Origin: PWQG01 sp051747985
Lineage (GTDB): Bacteria > Pseudomonadota > Gammaproteobacteria > Pseudomonadales > Pseudohongiellaceae
Length of the DNA: 5,209 nucleotides
Assembly (NCBI GenBank): GCA_051747985.1
Contig: JBNJGU010000199.1
Span: 1 to 5,209 of the forward strand
Direction of reading: 5' to 3'
A model generated the notes under the pieces. The model was not told where the DNA came from and searched no databases. It saw only the letters and a program-made list of their open reading frames with translations. Within the stretch, counting starts at the first letter, position 1. Each line of letters begins with the position of its first letter. Below, in pieces: positions 1 to 5,209 of this stretch. The translations under genes and the position numbers were made by a program.

Positions 1-18
1 GACGGAGAGCGGAATTGA
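1..18 (+). CDS. Possible 3' end of an upstream gene (scpB expected)
   Basis: The frame starting at base 1 reads Asp-Gly-Glu-Arg-Asn and then a TGA at 16-18. That TGA shares its A with the ATG of rluB, giving a TGATG stop-start overlap typical of coupled genes. In many gammaproteobacteria the gene before rluB is scpB, which encodes a condensin-associated chromosome segregation protein, often with an acidic tail. Only five codons are visible, so the frame cannot be proved to be coding. The identity is inferred from family context, not from the residues. Confidence 0.3.
   Translation, partial: DGERN
4..9 (+). promoter_or_regulatory. Ribosome binding site of rluB
   Basis: GGAGAG lies 8 bases before the ATG at 18. 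It supports that start over the TTG at 15, which sits closer to the site, and over the ATG at 30, whose upstream bases (GCGGCACCC) hold no Shine-Dalgarno match. Confidence 0.55.
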
Positions 19-845
19 TGGCGGCACCCATGGCTGACGAAAAACTGCAGAAAGTGCTGGCGCGGGCGGGATTCGGTTCGCGTCGCGAACTGGAGCAGTG
101 GATAAAGGAGGGCCGCGTGGTCGTCAATGGCAAACCGGCCACGCTGGGCGATCGCGTCAGTGAAGAGGACCGGATTGCCGTCGACGGCAAGAAAGTACAG
201 CTGTCGTCACGCAGGAAGCTGGCGCCCCGTGTGATTCTCTATAACAAGCCGGAAGGCGAAGTCAGCAGTCGCAAGGACCCGGAAGGGCGCCCGACGGTAT
301 ACGACCGGTTACCGGACGTGGTGCATGCTCGCTGGGTGGCCGTTGGCCGGCTCGACATCAATACAGCAGGTCTGTTGCTGTTCACCACGGATGGCGAACT
401 GGCCAATCGGTTGATGCATCCCTCGGCCAACATAGACCGTGAGTACGCGGTGCGTGTGAAAGGCGAGGTCAGCGACGAGATGCTCGAGGCCATGAAGAAG
501 GGTGTCGAAATCGACGGGCACCTGTGTCGCTTCACCGACATCCAGTATTTTGCCGGAGAGGGAGCGAACCACTGGTACCATGTGGTCATCATGGAGGGGC
601 GCAATCGGGAGGTACGGCGTATCTGGGAGAGTTTCGGGGTGCAGGTCAGCCGCCTGAAACGGGTGCGTTACGGACCCGCCTTCATTCCCAGTCAGGTGAA
701 AAAGGGGCAGTTCTACGAATTCAATCCGAAGGAAGTGTCGGAACTTTATGAACTGGTCGGGTTGAAAATGCCGGCCGCTCCCGCGGCGGCACGTCAACCA
801 CTGCGCCGCTCGTCCAAGCACCGGCCACGGAAGGGTCGGCGCTGA
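18..845 (+). CDS. rluB: 23S rRNA pseudouridine(2605) synthase RluB
   Basis: This protein of 275 residues belongs to the RsuA/RluB/RluE/RluF pseudouridine synthase family. RluB converts U2605 of 23S rRNA, close to the peptidyl transferase centre, to pseudouridine. An S4 RNA-binding domain covers about residues 7-55, starting with EKLQKVLARAG and GSRRELEQWI. The catalytic domain follows from about residue 70. Its signature GRLDINTAGLLLFTTDGEL carries the catalytic Asp at about residue 113. The motif NHWYHVVIMEGRNREVRR and the long Arg/Lys-rich tail after about residue 250 point to RluB rather than RluE, RluF or RsuA. The length fits the family. The ATG at 18 is chosen because it has a Shine-Dalgarno site and overlaps an upstream stop as TGATG; the ATG at 30 would remove four residues. 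The last 52 bases overlap the convergent gene at 794-1693, so no terminator fits between them. Confidence 0.95.
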   Translation: MAAPMADEKLQKVLARAGFGSRRELEQWIKEGRVVVNGKPATLGDRVSEEDRIAVDGKKVQLSSRRKLAPRVILYNKPEGEVSSRKDPEGRPTVYDRLPDVVHARWVAVGRLDINTAGLLLFTTDGELANRLMHPSANIDREYAVRVKGEVSDEMLEAMKKGVEIDGHLCRFTDIQYFAGEGANHWYHVVIMEGRNREVRRIWESFGVQVSRLKRVRYGPAFIPSQVKKGQFYEFNPKEVSELYELVGLKMPAAPAAARQPLRRSSKHRPRKGRR

Positions 846-1693
846 AGCGCGTCCAGTCCCCGGTTGATGAAACTGTCGGCCGAGTCGGTGCCGCTGGCTG
901 TCACGCAGGCCAGCCGGATGGCGGCCTGTATCCGTTGTCCCCGGAAAATGGTGTGATGTCGGTTACAGGCTTCCAGCAGTCGATCCGCCAACAGCGCGGC
1001 GCCGTCCCCGGTGGCTTCCTGCAGCAGCACCAGCAGCGTGTCGTCCTCGACACGGAAGGTCATGTCGGTGTCCCGGCACAGGTCGTCAGCCAGTGTGACC
1101 ACTGATTTCAGCACATGGTCCCCGGCGGCGGCACTGAATTCGTGATTGATCCGACGCAGACCTTCAATGTCGAGGAGGATGCCGCTCAGGGGTCGGTTGT
1201 GGCGTCGGGACAGGGAGATTTCACGAGGCAGAACCTGCCACAGGCTGCGTTCATTGCGGGCACCGCTGATCGGGTCCCGGAAACTGTGATCCATGGCGAG
1301 GCGGAAATGCAGGGCATTGCGCAGGGGGGCGAAAAACAACGGAATGAGCGCCTCCAGTTGTGCCAGGTCCCGGGCACGGAATTTCCAGTGGCGTCGGAAA
1401 ACCAGTTCTCCAGTGTGTTCATCACGGCCCATGAGTCGGTAGCCGCAGCTGTGTGCCGCTTTCTGCCCCGACATCACGGACAGCCCCAGGGTCTCGTGCC
1501 GGTATTCCAGCCCATCGATCGGCAGATGCCGGCCAGTCTGTTCGTGAATCAGCCGGATCAGCTGGTCCAGATCGATCGATACCTGCAGTTGTTCCAGTAT
1601 GGCGAGCTGTTCGCTCTGTCCCAGGGCGACCGGTACAATGTGATCCGTCGTTTCCGCGGCTTCGCCTTGACGTTGCTGTATGGTCATTGTCAT
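794..1693 (-). CDS. Degenerate GGDEF protein with GAF-like N-terminus, possible c-di-GMP receptor
   Basis: This 299-residue protein is a full-length paralogue of the gene just upstream (1706-2623). Both have a GAF-like region (about 35-135) with a shared HSCGYRL motif (here 81-87... Ser82-Cys83 vicinity, at the end of the AAHSCGYRL stretch), then a GGDEF-type domain (about 140-290). The catalytic loop is destroyed: FRYGGEEF in the paralogue reads FRVEDDTL here (213-220). The SIG motif is lost too, and LYNSK near the end has become LQRRP. Asp175 of the DIEGLRRIN segment remains. The inhibitory-site motif RxxD is kept as RDTD (207-210), exactly five residues before the ruined loop. It is therefore very unlikely to make c-di-GMP but could bind it, as do PelD, CdgG and PopA; binding is inference. 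GAGG (1701-1704) sits 7 bases before the ATG, and only 12 bases separate it from the previous stop, so it is probably co-transcribed. Its last 16 codons lie over the 3' end of rluB. I see no frameshift, so it is probably not a pseudogene. Confidence 0.85.
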   Translation of the reverse strand: MTMTIQQRQGEAAETTDHIVPVALGQSEQLAILEQLQVSIDLDQLIRLIHEQTGRHLPIDGLEYRHETLGLSVMSGQKAAHSCGYRLMGRDEHTGELVFRRHWKFRARDLAQLEALIPLFFAPLRNALHFRLAMDHSFRDPISGARNERSLWQVLPREISLSRRHNRPLSGILLDIEGLRRINHEFSAAAGDHVLKSVVTLADDLCRDTDMTFRVEDDTLLVLLQEATGDGAALLADRLLEACNRHHTIFRGQRIQAAIRLACVTASGTDSADSFINRGLDALQRRPFRGRCLDERRSG

Positions 1694-1705
1694 GAAGCTG
1701 CCTCG

Positions 1706-2623
1706 TTACAGTGAGGCGGCCTGGTTGCCGCCGTCCCGTTTACTGTTGTATAGCGCCCTGTCGGCACGGTCCAGCAATGAGTCCATGGTGTCGGTCCCGG
1801 CGAATTGCGATACGCCGATGCTGACGGTGATCCGCAGAGGGCTCTCCCGAAGCTGGAATGGGGCATCGGCCACGCGGCTGCGGATGCGGTCGGCAATGGT
1901 CAGTGCCCCGGGCTGATCCGTGCGATTGAGGAGAATGACAAATTCTTCTCCCCCGTAGCGGAAGCAGAGATCAGTATTTCGGTGTTCAGCGTGGAAGCGT
2001 TGTACCGTCTCACGCAATACCGTGTCCCCGGCGCCATGCCCGAACTGATCGTTGATGCGCCTGAAATTGTCGATGTCGATCATCAACATCGAAAGCGGTT
2101 GTGAATGACGACTGGCCAGGGCAATTTCGCGCTCCAGTGCCTGGTCCAGGCCGGCGCGGTTGCCGGCGCCGGTCAATGGATCGGTAATCGATGCGTCCAG
2201 CGCATCACGGTATTGCAGTGCATTGTGCAGTGGATGGACCAGGGTGGTCAGCAGAGACTCGATGCCGGAGAGTTCACGATCCGAGAATCGCAGCGAGCGA
2301 TAGAGGATGATCTCACCCAAGTCTCCCTGTCGTGTATGCAGGCGGTAACCGCAACTGTGCGAGGCATTGTCGCCTTCCTTCACCTGCAGTGAGCGGGCTT
2401 CGTGCAGATAGCGAATGCCTTCCAGAGCGATCATCTCCCGCAGGGTGGTGTGGAACAGGCGGATGATGTTCTCCAGCTGCAGGGTCGACTGCAGCCGGCT
2501 CAGGAGCCGGTACCGCAGTGGTTCATTGGCCAGCTCCGCCGTTGTCTCCGGGCGATTGGCGACCACTTCCTGCCGTGCTCTGTTGAAGTCGATGGTATTC
2601 GCTGATTTCAGCGGCGTGACCAT
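1706..2623 (-). CDS. Diguanylate cyclase, GAF-like sensor plus GGDEF domain
   Basis: This 305-residue protein is predicted to make c-di-GMP from two GTP. Residues about 40-138 resemble a GAF domain, ending in the helix of LVHPLHNALQYRDAL, and contain HSCGYRL (89-95). The GGDEF domain covers about 140-303 and looks fully active: DPLTGAGNR (148-156), metal-binding Asp183 in MIDIDNFRRIND, FGHGAGD (194-200), GGEEF (224-228), VSIGVSQF (267-274) and ALYNSKRDGGN near the end. RNTD (215-218), five residues before GGEEF, is a complete inhibitory (I) site, so product feedback is expected. I see no membrane segment or signal peptide, so it is probably cytoplasmic. The size and setting recall PA3177 of Pseudomonas aeruginosa, a known active cyclase, but that is from memory. 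AGGAG (2629-2633) lies 5 bases before the ATG and within an inverted repeat. A degenerate paralogue follows 12 bases downstream. The ligand of the GAF-like part is unknown. Confidence 0.93.
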   Translation of the reverse strand: MVTPLKSANTIDFNRARQEVVANRPETTAELANEPLRYRLLSRLQSTLQLENIIRLFHTTLREMIALEGIRYLHEARSLQVKEGDNASHSCGYRLHTRQGDLGEIILYRSLRFSDRELSGIESLLTTLVHPLHNALQYRDALDASITDPLTGAGNRAGLDQALEREIALASRHSQPLSMLMIDIDNFRRINDQFGHGAGDTVLRETVQRFHAEHRNTDLCFRYGGEEFVILLNRTDQPGALTIADRIRSRVADAPFQLRESPLRITVSIGVSQFAGTDTMDSLLDRADRALYNSKRDGGNQAASL

Positions 2624-2652
2624 GGCATCTCCTGTCAGTCAGTCATGCCATG
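2621..2652 (-). repeat. 8-bp inverted repeat around the ribosome binding site of the diguanylate cyclase gene
   Basis: CATGGCAT (2621-2628) and ATGCCATG (2645-2652) are perfect inverted copies separated by 16 bases. On the transcribed strand the downstream arm contains the start codon (2621-2623), and AGGAG (2629-2633) is at the edge of the loop. The rest of the loop is three tandem GTCA units (2634-2645, + strand), the last one sharing its final base with the stem. In RNA this could be a hairpin hiding the start codon; in DNA it could be an operator. An 8-bp repeat at this spacing is expected about once in 5 kb by chance, so position is the main argument. Confidence 0.35.
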
Positions 2653-2851
2653 AGTAATGCGAGTCTCGTGCCAGAAAGGCCTGCAGCGGCCGATGTTTTG
2701 CAAGTGTATGAAAACAAGTCGAAAACGTGCCCGACCCGCGGAGCCGGGAGTGTCGGTTTACTGGCGTTATCCGTGCGGGGGCCGTCCCGGGCGGCAATAA
2801 TCCGTTATATCCTCGGTGAGCGGCGGCAACTATTGCCAACCCGTGACCGGC
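2624..2851. other. Intergenic spacer, 228 bases, between yciK and the GGDEF pair
   Basis: This is the only sizeable non-coding stretch in the window and the only plausible place for a promoter of the two GGDEF genes. I could not identify a convincing sigma-70 promoter: on the - strand the AT-richer part around 2700-2726 has a weak TACACT-like -10 without a matching -35. The reading frames across it have no recognisable protein features. It holds the inverted repeat at 2621-2652 and a weak hairpin at 2731-2756. No RNA gene or riboswitch is apparent. Confidence 0.6.
2731..2756 (-). terminator. Weak hairpin, possible terminator after yciK
   Basis: CCGAC (2731-2735) pairs with GTCGG (2752-2756), and inside it CCG (2736-2738) pairs with CGG (2745-2747), leaving a 6-base loop and a 4-base bulge. 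On the - strand a TTTT run (2722-2725) follows only after five other bases, which is poor for an intrinsic terminator. It lies about 95 bases beyond the yciK stop. It may be a leaky terminator or just GC-rich noise, and read-through into the GGDEF genes remains possible. Confidence 0.2.
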
Positions 2852-3625
2852 TCATTGTCCCGGGGCGCCGGGCAGGTCGTGCAGGTCCAGTGCCTCGCCG
2901 TGATGATGCCGGCTGTCCGGGCCCAGCAGGTACAGGTAGGCTGGTGTCAGGGATTCCGGGGTTGGCAGGGTGGCCGGGTCCTCGGCAGGATAGGCGGCCC
3001 GTCGCATGGATGTCCGGGTGGCTCCGGGATTGATGCTGTTGACGCGCACGGCACTGGTTCTGTCCAGCTCATGGGCGAAGACCTGCATCATGCCTTCCAC
3101 GGCAAACTTGCTGACGGCATAGGCTCCCCAGTAGGCGCGCCCGACCCGGCCGACGCTGGATGATGTGAACAGCAGGCGGGCATCCGCCGAGGCCTGCAGA
3201 GAAGGGAGTAGCGCGCGGGTCAGCAGAAAGGCGGCATTGACGTTGATCTGCATGATCTTCATCCATTGTTCCGGTTCGGTATATTGCAGAGGCGTCAGGG
3301 TGCCCAGTTCACCGGCGTTGTGCAGCAGTCCATCCAGGGCGGGGAATTGTTCCAGTATTCCGTTGGCCATTGCACTGTAGTCATCGTTTCCGGCGGTGGC
3401 CAGATCCAGCGGATGGATCACGGGCTCGGTGTGGCCACGTTCGACAATGGCGTCATAGATGGCTTCGAGTTTATCCTGGGTGCGTCCCAGCAAAATCATC
3501 CGGGCACCATGCGCGGCGCCCGCCTCGGCCACGGCGCGGCCGATGCCGTCCCCGGCGCCGGTGATCAGGATGGTGCGATCCTTCAACAGGTCGACGGGAA
3601 GGGCGGAGTGTCTGGGAAAGTTCAT
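2852..3625 (-). CDS. yciK: YciK-family short-chain dehydrogenase/reductase
   Basis: This 257-residue classical short-chain dehydrogenase has a single Rossmann fold. Visible motifs are the NAD(P)-binding TGAGDGIG (22-29), the HNAG motif (102-105), INVN (127-130), Ser156 in FTSSSVG, and the catalytic Tyr169-x3-Lys173 in YAVSK, followed by NPGATRT. The stretches TSSSVGR, GAYAVSKFAVEGMMQVFA and AYPAEDP agree closely with Escherichia coli YciK as I remember it, whose substrate is not established. The ATG at 3625 is chosen because AGGAA (3631-3635) is 5 bases upstream and because it overlaps the mupP stop as ATGA. An in-frame ATG at 3658 would add 11 residues unlike the family and overlap mupP by 37 bases. 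It is the last gene of the mtaD-ubiG-mupP-yciK run. Which coenzyme it uses cannot be told with confidence. Confidence 0.92.
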   Translation of the reverse strand: MNFPRHSALPVDLLKDRTILITGAGDGIGRAVAEAGAAHGARMILLGRTQDKLEAIYDAIVERGHTEPVIHPLDLATAGNDDYSAMANGILEQFPALDGLLHNAGELGTLTPLQYTEPEQWMKIMQINVNAAFLLTRALLPSLQASADARLLFTSSSVGRVGRAYWGAYAVSKFAVEGMMQVFAHELDRTSAVRVNSINPGATRTSMRRAAYPAEDPATLPTPESLTPAYLYLLGPDSRHHHGEALDLHDLPGAPGQ

Positions 3626-4320
3626 TTTGTTTCCTGTGATTCGTTCAGGTTCAGCCATTCAGGCAGTTCTTCCGGATGGGCCAGGATGCGTTCCGCGTTC
3701 CAGTCGATCGGGTCGGCGCCAGCGGGCAGATAACCCCAGGCCGCCACCGCGGTGTGCATTCCGGCCGCATTTCCGGCCTCGATATCCCGGGGATGGTCTC
3801 CCACATAGACGCTGTCACTGGCTGAACAGCCCAGCTGCCGGCAGGCCAGAAGCAGCGGCTCGGGGTGGGGTTTGGTGTGCTGCACGTGCTCCGGACAGAC
3901 CGTCACCGCACAGCGATCGTAGAGTGACAGCGCTCGCATCAGGACCTGCGTGAATCGGTCCGGTTTGTTGGTGACGACGCCCCATGGAATGTCCTCGCGC
4001 TCCAGTTGACGCAATACCGGTTCCAGTCCGTCGTACAGTCGGGCCTGGCTGCGCGTGATGTGCTCTCCGTAGATGGTCAGCAGTCGTTGATGCCACTGAT
4101 CGAATCCCGGATCCGCGACCTGCAGTCCCAGTGTCAGTGTCACCAGTGCACGGGCTCCCGCCGATACGGTGTGGTGGACCTGCTCTGTATCCGGTGCCGT
4201 GGTGTCTGCTTCCCGTGCCAGTTGTCGCAGTACGACAACGAAGTCCACTGCCGTGTCCAGCAAAGTACCATCCAGGTCGAACAGGACGCTGGCCGGCATC
4301 CTGGAGTATCCTGGCCTCAT
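3622..4320 (-). CDS. mupP: HAD phosphatase, probable N-acetylmuramic acid 6-phosphate phosphatase MupP
   Basis: This 232-residue member of the HAD superfamily, phosphoglycolate phosphatase-like branch, shows all four motifs: FDLDGTL with nucleophile Asp15 and acid/base Asp17, VVTNKP with Thr117, Lys150 in HTKPHP, and VGDHPRD with Asp175 and Asp179. A helical cap lies between about residues 25 and 95 and contains SAGARALV. Such proteins were long annotated as Gph. The position directly after ubiG matches Pseudomonas MupP, which dephosphorylates MurNAc-6-phosphate in the AmgK/MurU cell-wall recycling route that bypasses fosfomycin-sensitive de novo synthesis. That assignment is by context; 2-phosphoglycolate remains a possible substrate. 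The ATG at 4320 overlaps the ubiG stop as ATGA and has GGAG 7 bases upstream. The ATG at 4299 also has a good site (AGGA, 4309-4312) and gives 225 residues, nearer the usual MupP length. The stop overlaps the yciK start by 4 bases. Confidence 0.87.
   Translation of the reverse strand: MRPGYSRMPASVLFDLDGTLLDTAVDFVVVLRQLAREADTTAPDTEQVHHTVSAGARALVTLTLGLQVADPGFDQWHQRLLTIYGEHITRSQARLYDGLEPVLRQLEREDIPWGVVTNKPDRFTQVLMRALSLYDRCAVTVCPEHVQHTKPHPEPLLLACRQLGCSASDSVYVGDHPRDIEAGNAAGMHTAVAAWGYLPAGADPIDWNAERILAHPEELPEWLNLNESQETK
3631..3635 (-). promoter_or_regulatory. Ribosome binding site deciding the yciK start
   Basis: AGGAA on the - strand, inside the last codons of mupP, is 5 bases before the ATG at 3625. 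Together with the ATGA overlap it selects this start over the longer frame from 3658. Confidence 0.7.
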
Positions 4321-5054
4321 CGTGCATCTCCGTCGGAGTGGTCTCCGGCGGATGTCGGCTTGCGATAGTGCACCAGATAATTCACATCGATGTTTTTCTG
4401 GAGAAAATAGCGACGTGTGAATGGATTGTATCCCAGTCCACTGCTGTCTCCGCGCCGCAGTCCCTGATTCCGGCACCAGGCATCCAGCTCCGAGGGGCGG
4501 ATGAAACGCTGGTACTCATGGGTGCCTCGCGGGAGCAGATTGAGCACGTATTCGGCACCGACGATGGCGAACAGCCAGGCCTTGGGGTTGCGATTGATGG
4601 TGGAGAAGAACAGGTGGCCTCCGGGCCGTGCCAGTCGCGCGCAGGCTTCGACCACCGCGGCGGGGTCGGGCACGTGTTCGAGCATCTCCAGGCAGGTGAC
4701 GATGTCATATTGCTCCGGTTCGCGTTCCGCCAGGGCCTCGGCCGACAGGTGCTCGTAACGAATATCCAGGCCGCTCTCCAACTGATGCAGCCGTGCCACG
4801 GCCAGAGAGGCCTCGGCCAGATCGATGGCGGTCATGTCGGCGCCGTGGTGGGCCAATGCCTCGCTGAGGATTCCGCCGCCGCAGCCGATATCGACACATC
4901 TGTTGCCGGCCGGGTTGATCCGGTCGCTTATGAAGCCCACCCGTAGTGGATTGATCTCGTGCAGTGGGCGGAATTCGCTGTCCGGGTCCCACCATCGCGC
5001 CGCCAGGGACTCGAACTTGCGGATTTCCTGTTCGTCGACATTGCGATTGGTCAC
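4317..5054 (-). CDS. ubiG: Ubiquinone biosynthesis O-methyltransferase UbiG
   Basis: This 245-residue SAM-dependent class I methyltransferase carries out both O-methylations of the ubiquinone ring (2-polyprenyl-6-hydroxyphenol and 3-demethylubiquinol), at the inner membrane with other Ubi proteins. The N-terminus has the family signature KFESLAARWWDPDSEFRPLH (13-32). The SAM site is VDIGCGGG (54-61), with the acidic Asp78 in AIDLAE. CLEMLEHVPDP (121-131) and STINRNPKAW (151-160) are characteristic, and the stretch at about 158-187, including LPRGTHEYQRFIRPSEL, corresponds to the membrane-associating insertion of the family. The start is GTG: there is no Met until residue 74, the N-terminus fits UbiG from here, and AGGA (5064-5067) is 9 bases upstream. 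mtaD ends 29 bases before it, and its stop overlaps mupP by 4 bases. Confidence 0.96.
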   Translation of the reverse strand: MTNRNVDEQEIRKFESLAARWWDPDSEFRPLHEINPLRVGFISDRINPAGNRCVDIGCGGGILSEALAHHGADMTAIDLAEASLAVARLHQLESGLDIRYEHLSAEALAEREPEQYDIVTCLEMLEHVPDPAAVVEACARLARPGGHLFFSTINRNPKAWLFAIVGAEYVLNLLPRGTHEYQRFIRPSELDAWCRNQGLRRGDSSGLGYNPFTRRYFLQKNIDVNYLVHYRKPTSAGDHSDGDAR

Positions 5055-5063
5055 GTTTCCGGT

Positions 5064-5067
5064 TCCT
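5064..5067 (-). promoter_or_regulatory. Ribosome binding site for the GTG start of ubiG
   Basis: AGGA on the - strand lies 9 bases before the GTG at 5052-5054, in the 29-base gap after mtaD. It supports translation from a GTG codon. Confidence 0.55.
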
Positions 5068-5083
5068 TTGCTGATGAGTGTTC

Positions 5084-5209
5084 TCAGGAGGCGCTCAGTC
5101 GATCATGCCAGCGCATGATGTGCTCGCGGAGCGCCGTGATGTTGATGGTCTGATGCCTGCCGTCGTCCAGTACGCGTTCGCCGTTGATCCAGACGTGGCG
5201 GACCTGGTC
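5084..5209 (-). CDS. mtaD: C-terminal end of an amidohydrolase, probable 5-methylthioadenosine/S-adenosylhomocysteine deaminase (partial)
   Basis: The frame enters from the right edge of the window and gives 41 residues before TGA at 5084-5086. The stretch DQVRHVWINGERVLDDGRHQ is the usual C-terminal strand of TRZ/ATZ-type amidohydrolases, in which the end of the chain completes the small beta domain with a V-x-x-VWVNG-like segment. Because the next gene is ubiG followed by mupP and yciK, the best candidate is MtaD, which deaminates 5'-methylthioadenosine and S-adenosylhomocysteine, as in Pseudomonas. No catalytic residue is inside the window, so the substrate rests on context. The gene is cut by the window edge, not broken. 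The 29-base gap to ubiG holds only the ubiG ribosome binding site and no terminator, so the two are probably in one operon. Confidence 0.8.
   Translation of the reverse strand, partial: DQVRHVWINGERVLDDGRHQTINITALREHIMRWHDRLSAS

Noticed and set aside
794..1693. Reading the second GGDEF gene as a pseudogene
   Set aside because: The frame is intact over the full family length, it has a good ribosome binding site, and the I-site motif is preserved; catalytic loss alone is not decay.
1115..1714. Open frame of 199 codons on the + strand opposite the degenerate GGDEF gene
   Set aside because: It is the complement of a gene with clear homology to its neighbour, and the product shows no motif of its own.
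2696..2732. Possible sigma-54 promoter (GGGCACG and a TTGCAAAA-like stretch) upstream of the cyclase gene
   Set aside because: The GG and GC elements are not at the required 10-base spacing in either combination.
2825..2837. Perfect 5-bp hairpin (GGCAA / TTGCC) just after the yciK stop
   Set aside because: The stem is short and no T run follows on either strand, so it does not qualify as an intrinsic terminator.
2639..2839. A 66-codon frame on the - strand between yciK and the cyclase gene
   Set aside because: It has no convincing ribosome binding site or recognisable sequence and spans the likely regulatory spacer; nothing supports coding.
4321..4476. A 52-residue N-terminal extension of mupP from an ATG at 4476
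   Set aside because: It runs inside ubiG coding sequence, its residues are unlike HAD proteins, and better starts exist at 4320 and 4299.
4131..4946. Open frame of 271 codons on the + strand opposite ubiG and mupP
   Set aside because: It is antisense to two clearly recognised genes, has no recognisable family features and is explained by the GC-rich codon pattern of the opposite strand.

Overview
The window looks like chromosomal DNA of a GC-rich gammaproteobacterium, of Pseudomonadales or Oceanospirillales type. The main reason is the gene set: rluB on one side and an mtaD-ubiG-mupP-yciK run on the other. From memory this resembles the PA3170-PA3179 neighbourhood of Pseudomonas aeruginosa, which also holds a GGDEF gene; I could not check this by search. 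I see no insertion sequence, prophage, tRNA, rRNA or CRISPR array. Coding density is high, and the genes look vertically inherited.

Layout. The + strand carries only rluB (18-845), a 23S rRNA pseudouridine synthase. Its start overlaps the stop codon of an unseen upstream gene, probably scpB. Everything else is on the - strand, read from right to left: the last 41 codons of an amidohydrolase, probably mtaD (5084-5209); ubiG (4317-5054, GTG start); a HAD phosphatase, probably mupP (3622-4320); and a YciK-type short-chain dehydrogenase (2852-3625). A 228-base spacer follows, then two tandem paralogous genes: an intact GAF-like/GGDEF diguanylate cyclase (1706-2623) and a GGDEF-derived protein with a ruined catalytic motif (794-1693). 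The last gene runs 52 bases into the convergent rluB.

How the genes fit together. The ubiG-mupP and mupP-yciK junctions are both 4-base ATGA overlaps and mtaD-ubiG are 29 bases apart, so these four form a compact, probably translationally coupled operon. It covers SAM by-product salvage (MtaD), ubiquinone O-methylation (UbiG) and peptidoglycan sugar recycling (MupP), plus an oxidoreductase of unknown substrate. The GGDEF pair is the most interesting part. The first protein has everything expected of a feedback-inhibited diguanylate cyclase. The second has lost GGEEF but keeps the RxxD inhibitory-site motif at exactly the same spacing, as expected of a c-di-GMP receptor. Both share a His-Ser-Cys-Gly-Tyr-Arg-Leu motif in the N-terminal sensory region. 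A cyclase and effector pair made by tandem duplication is a reasonable hypothesis from the sequence.
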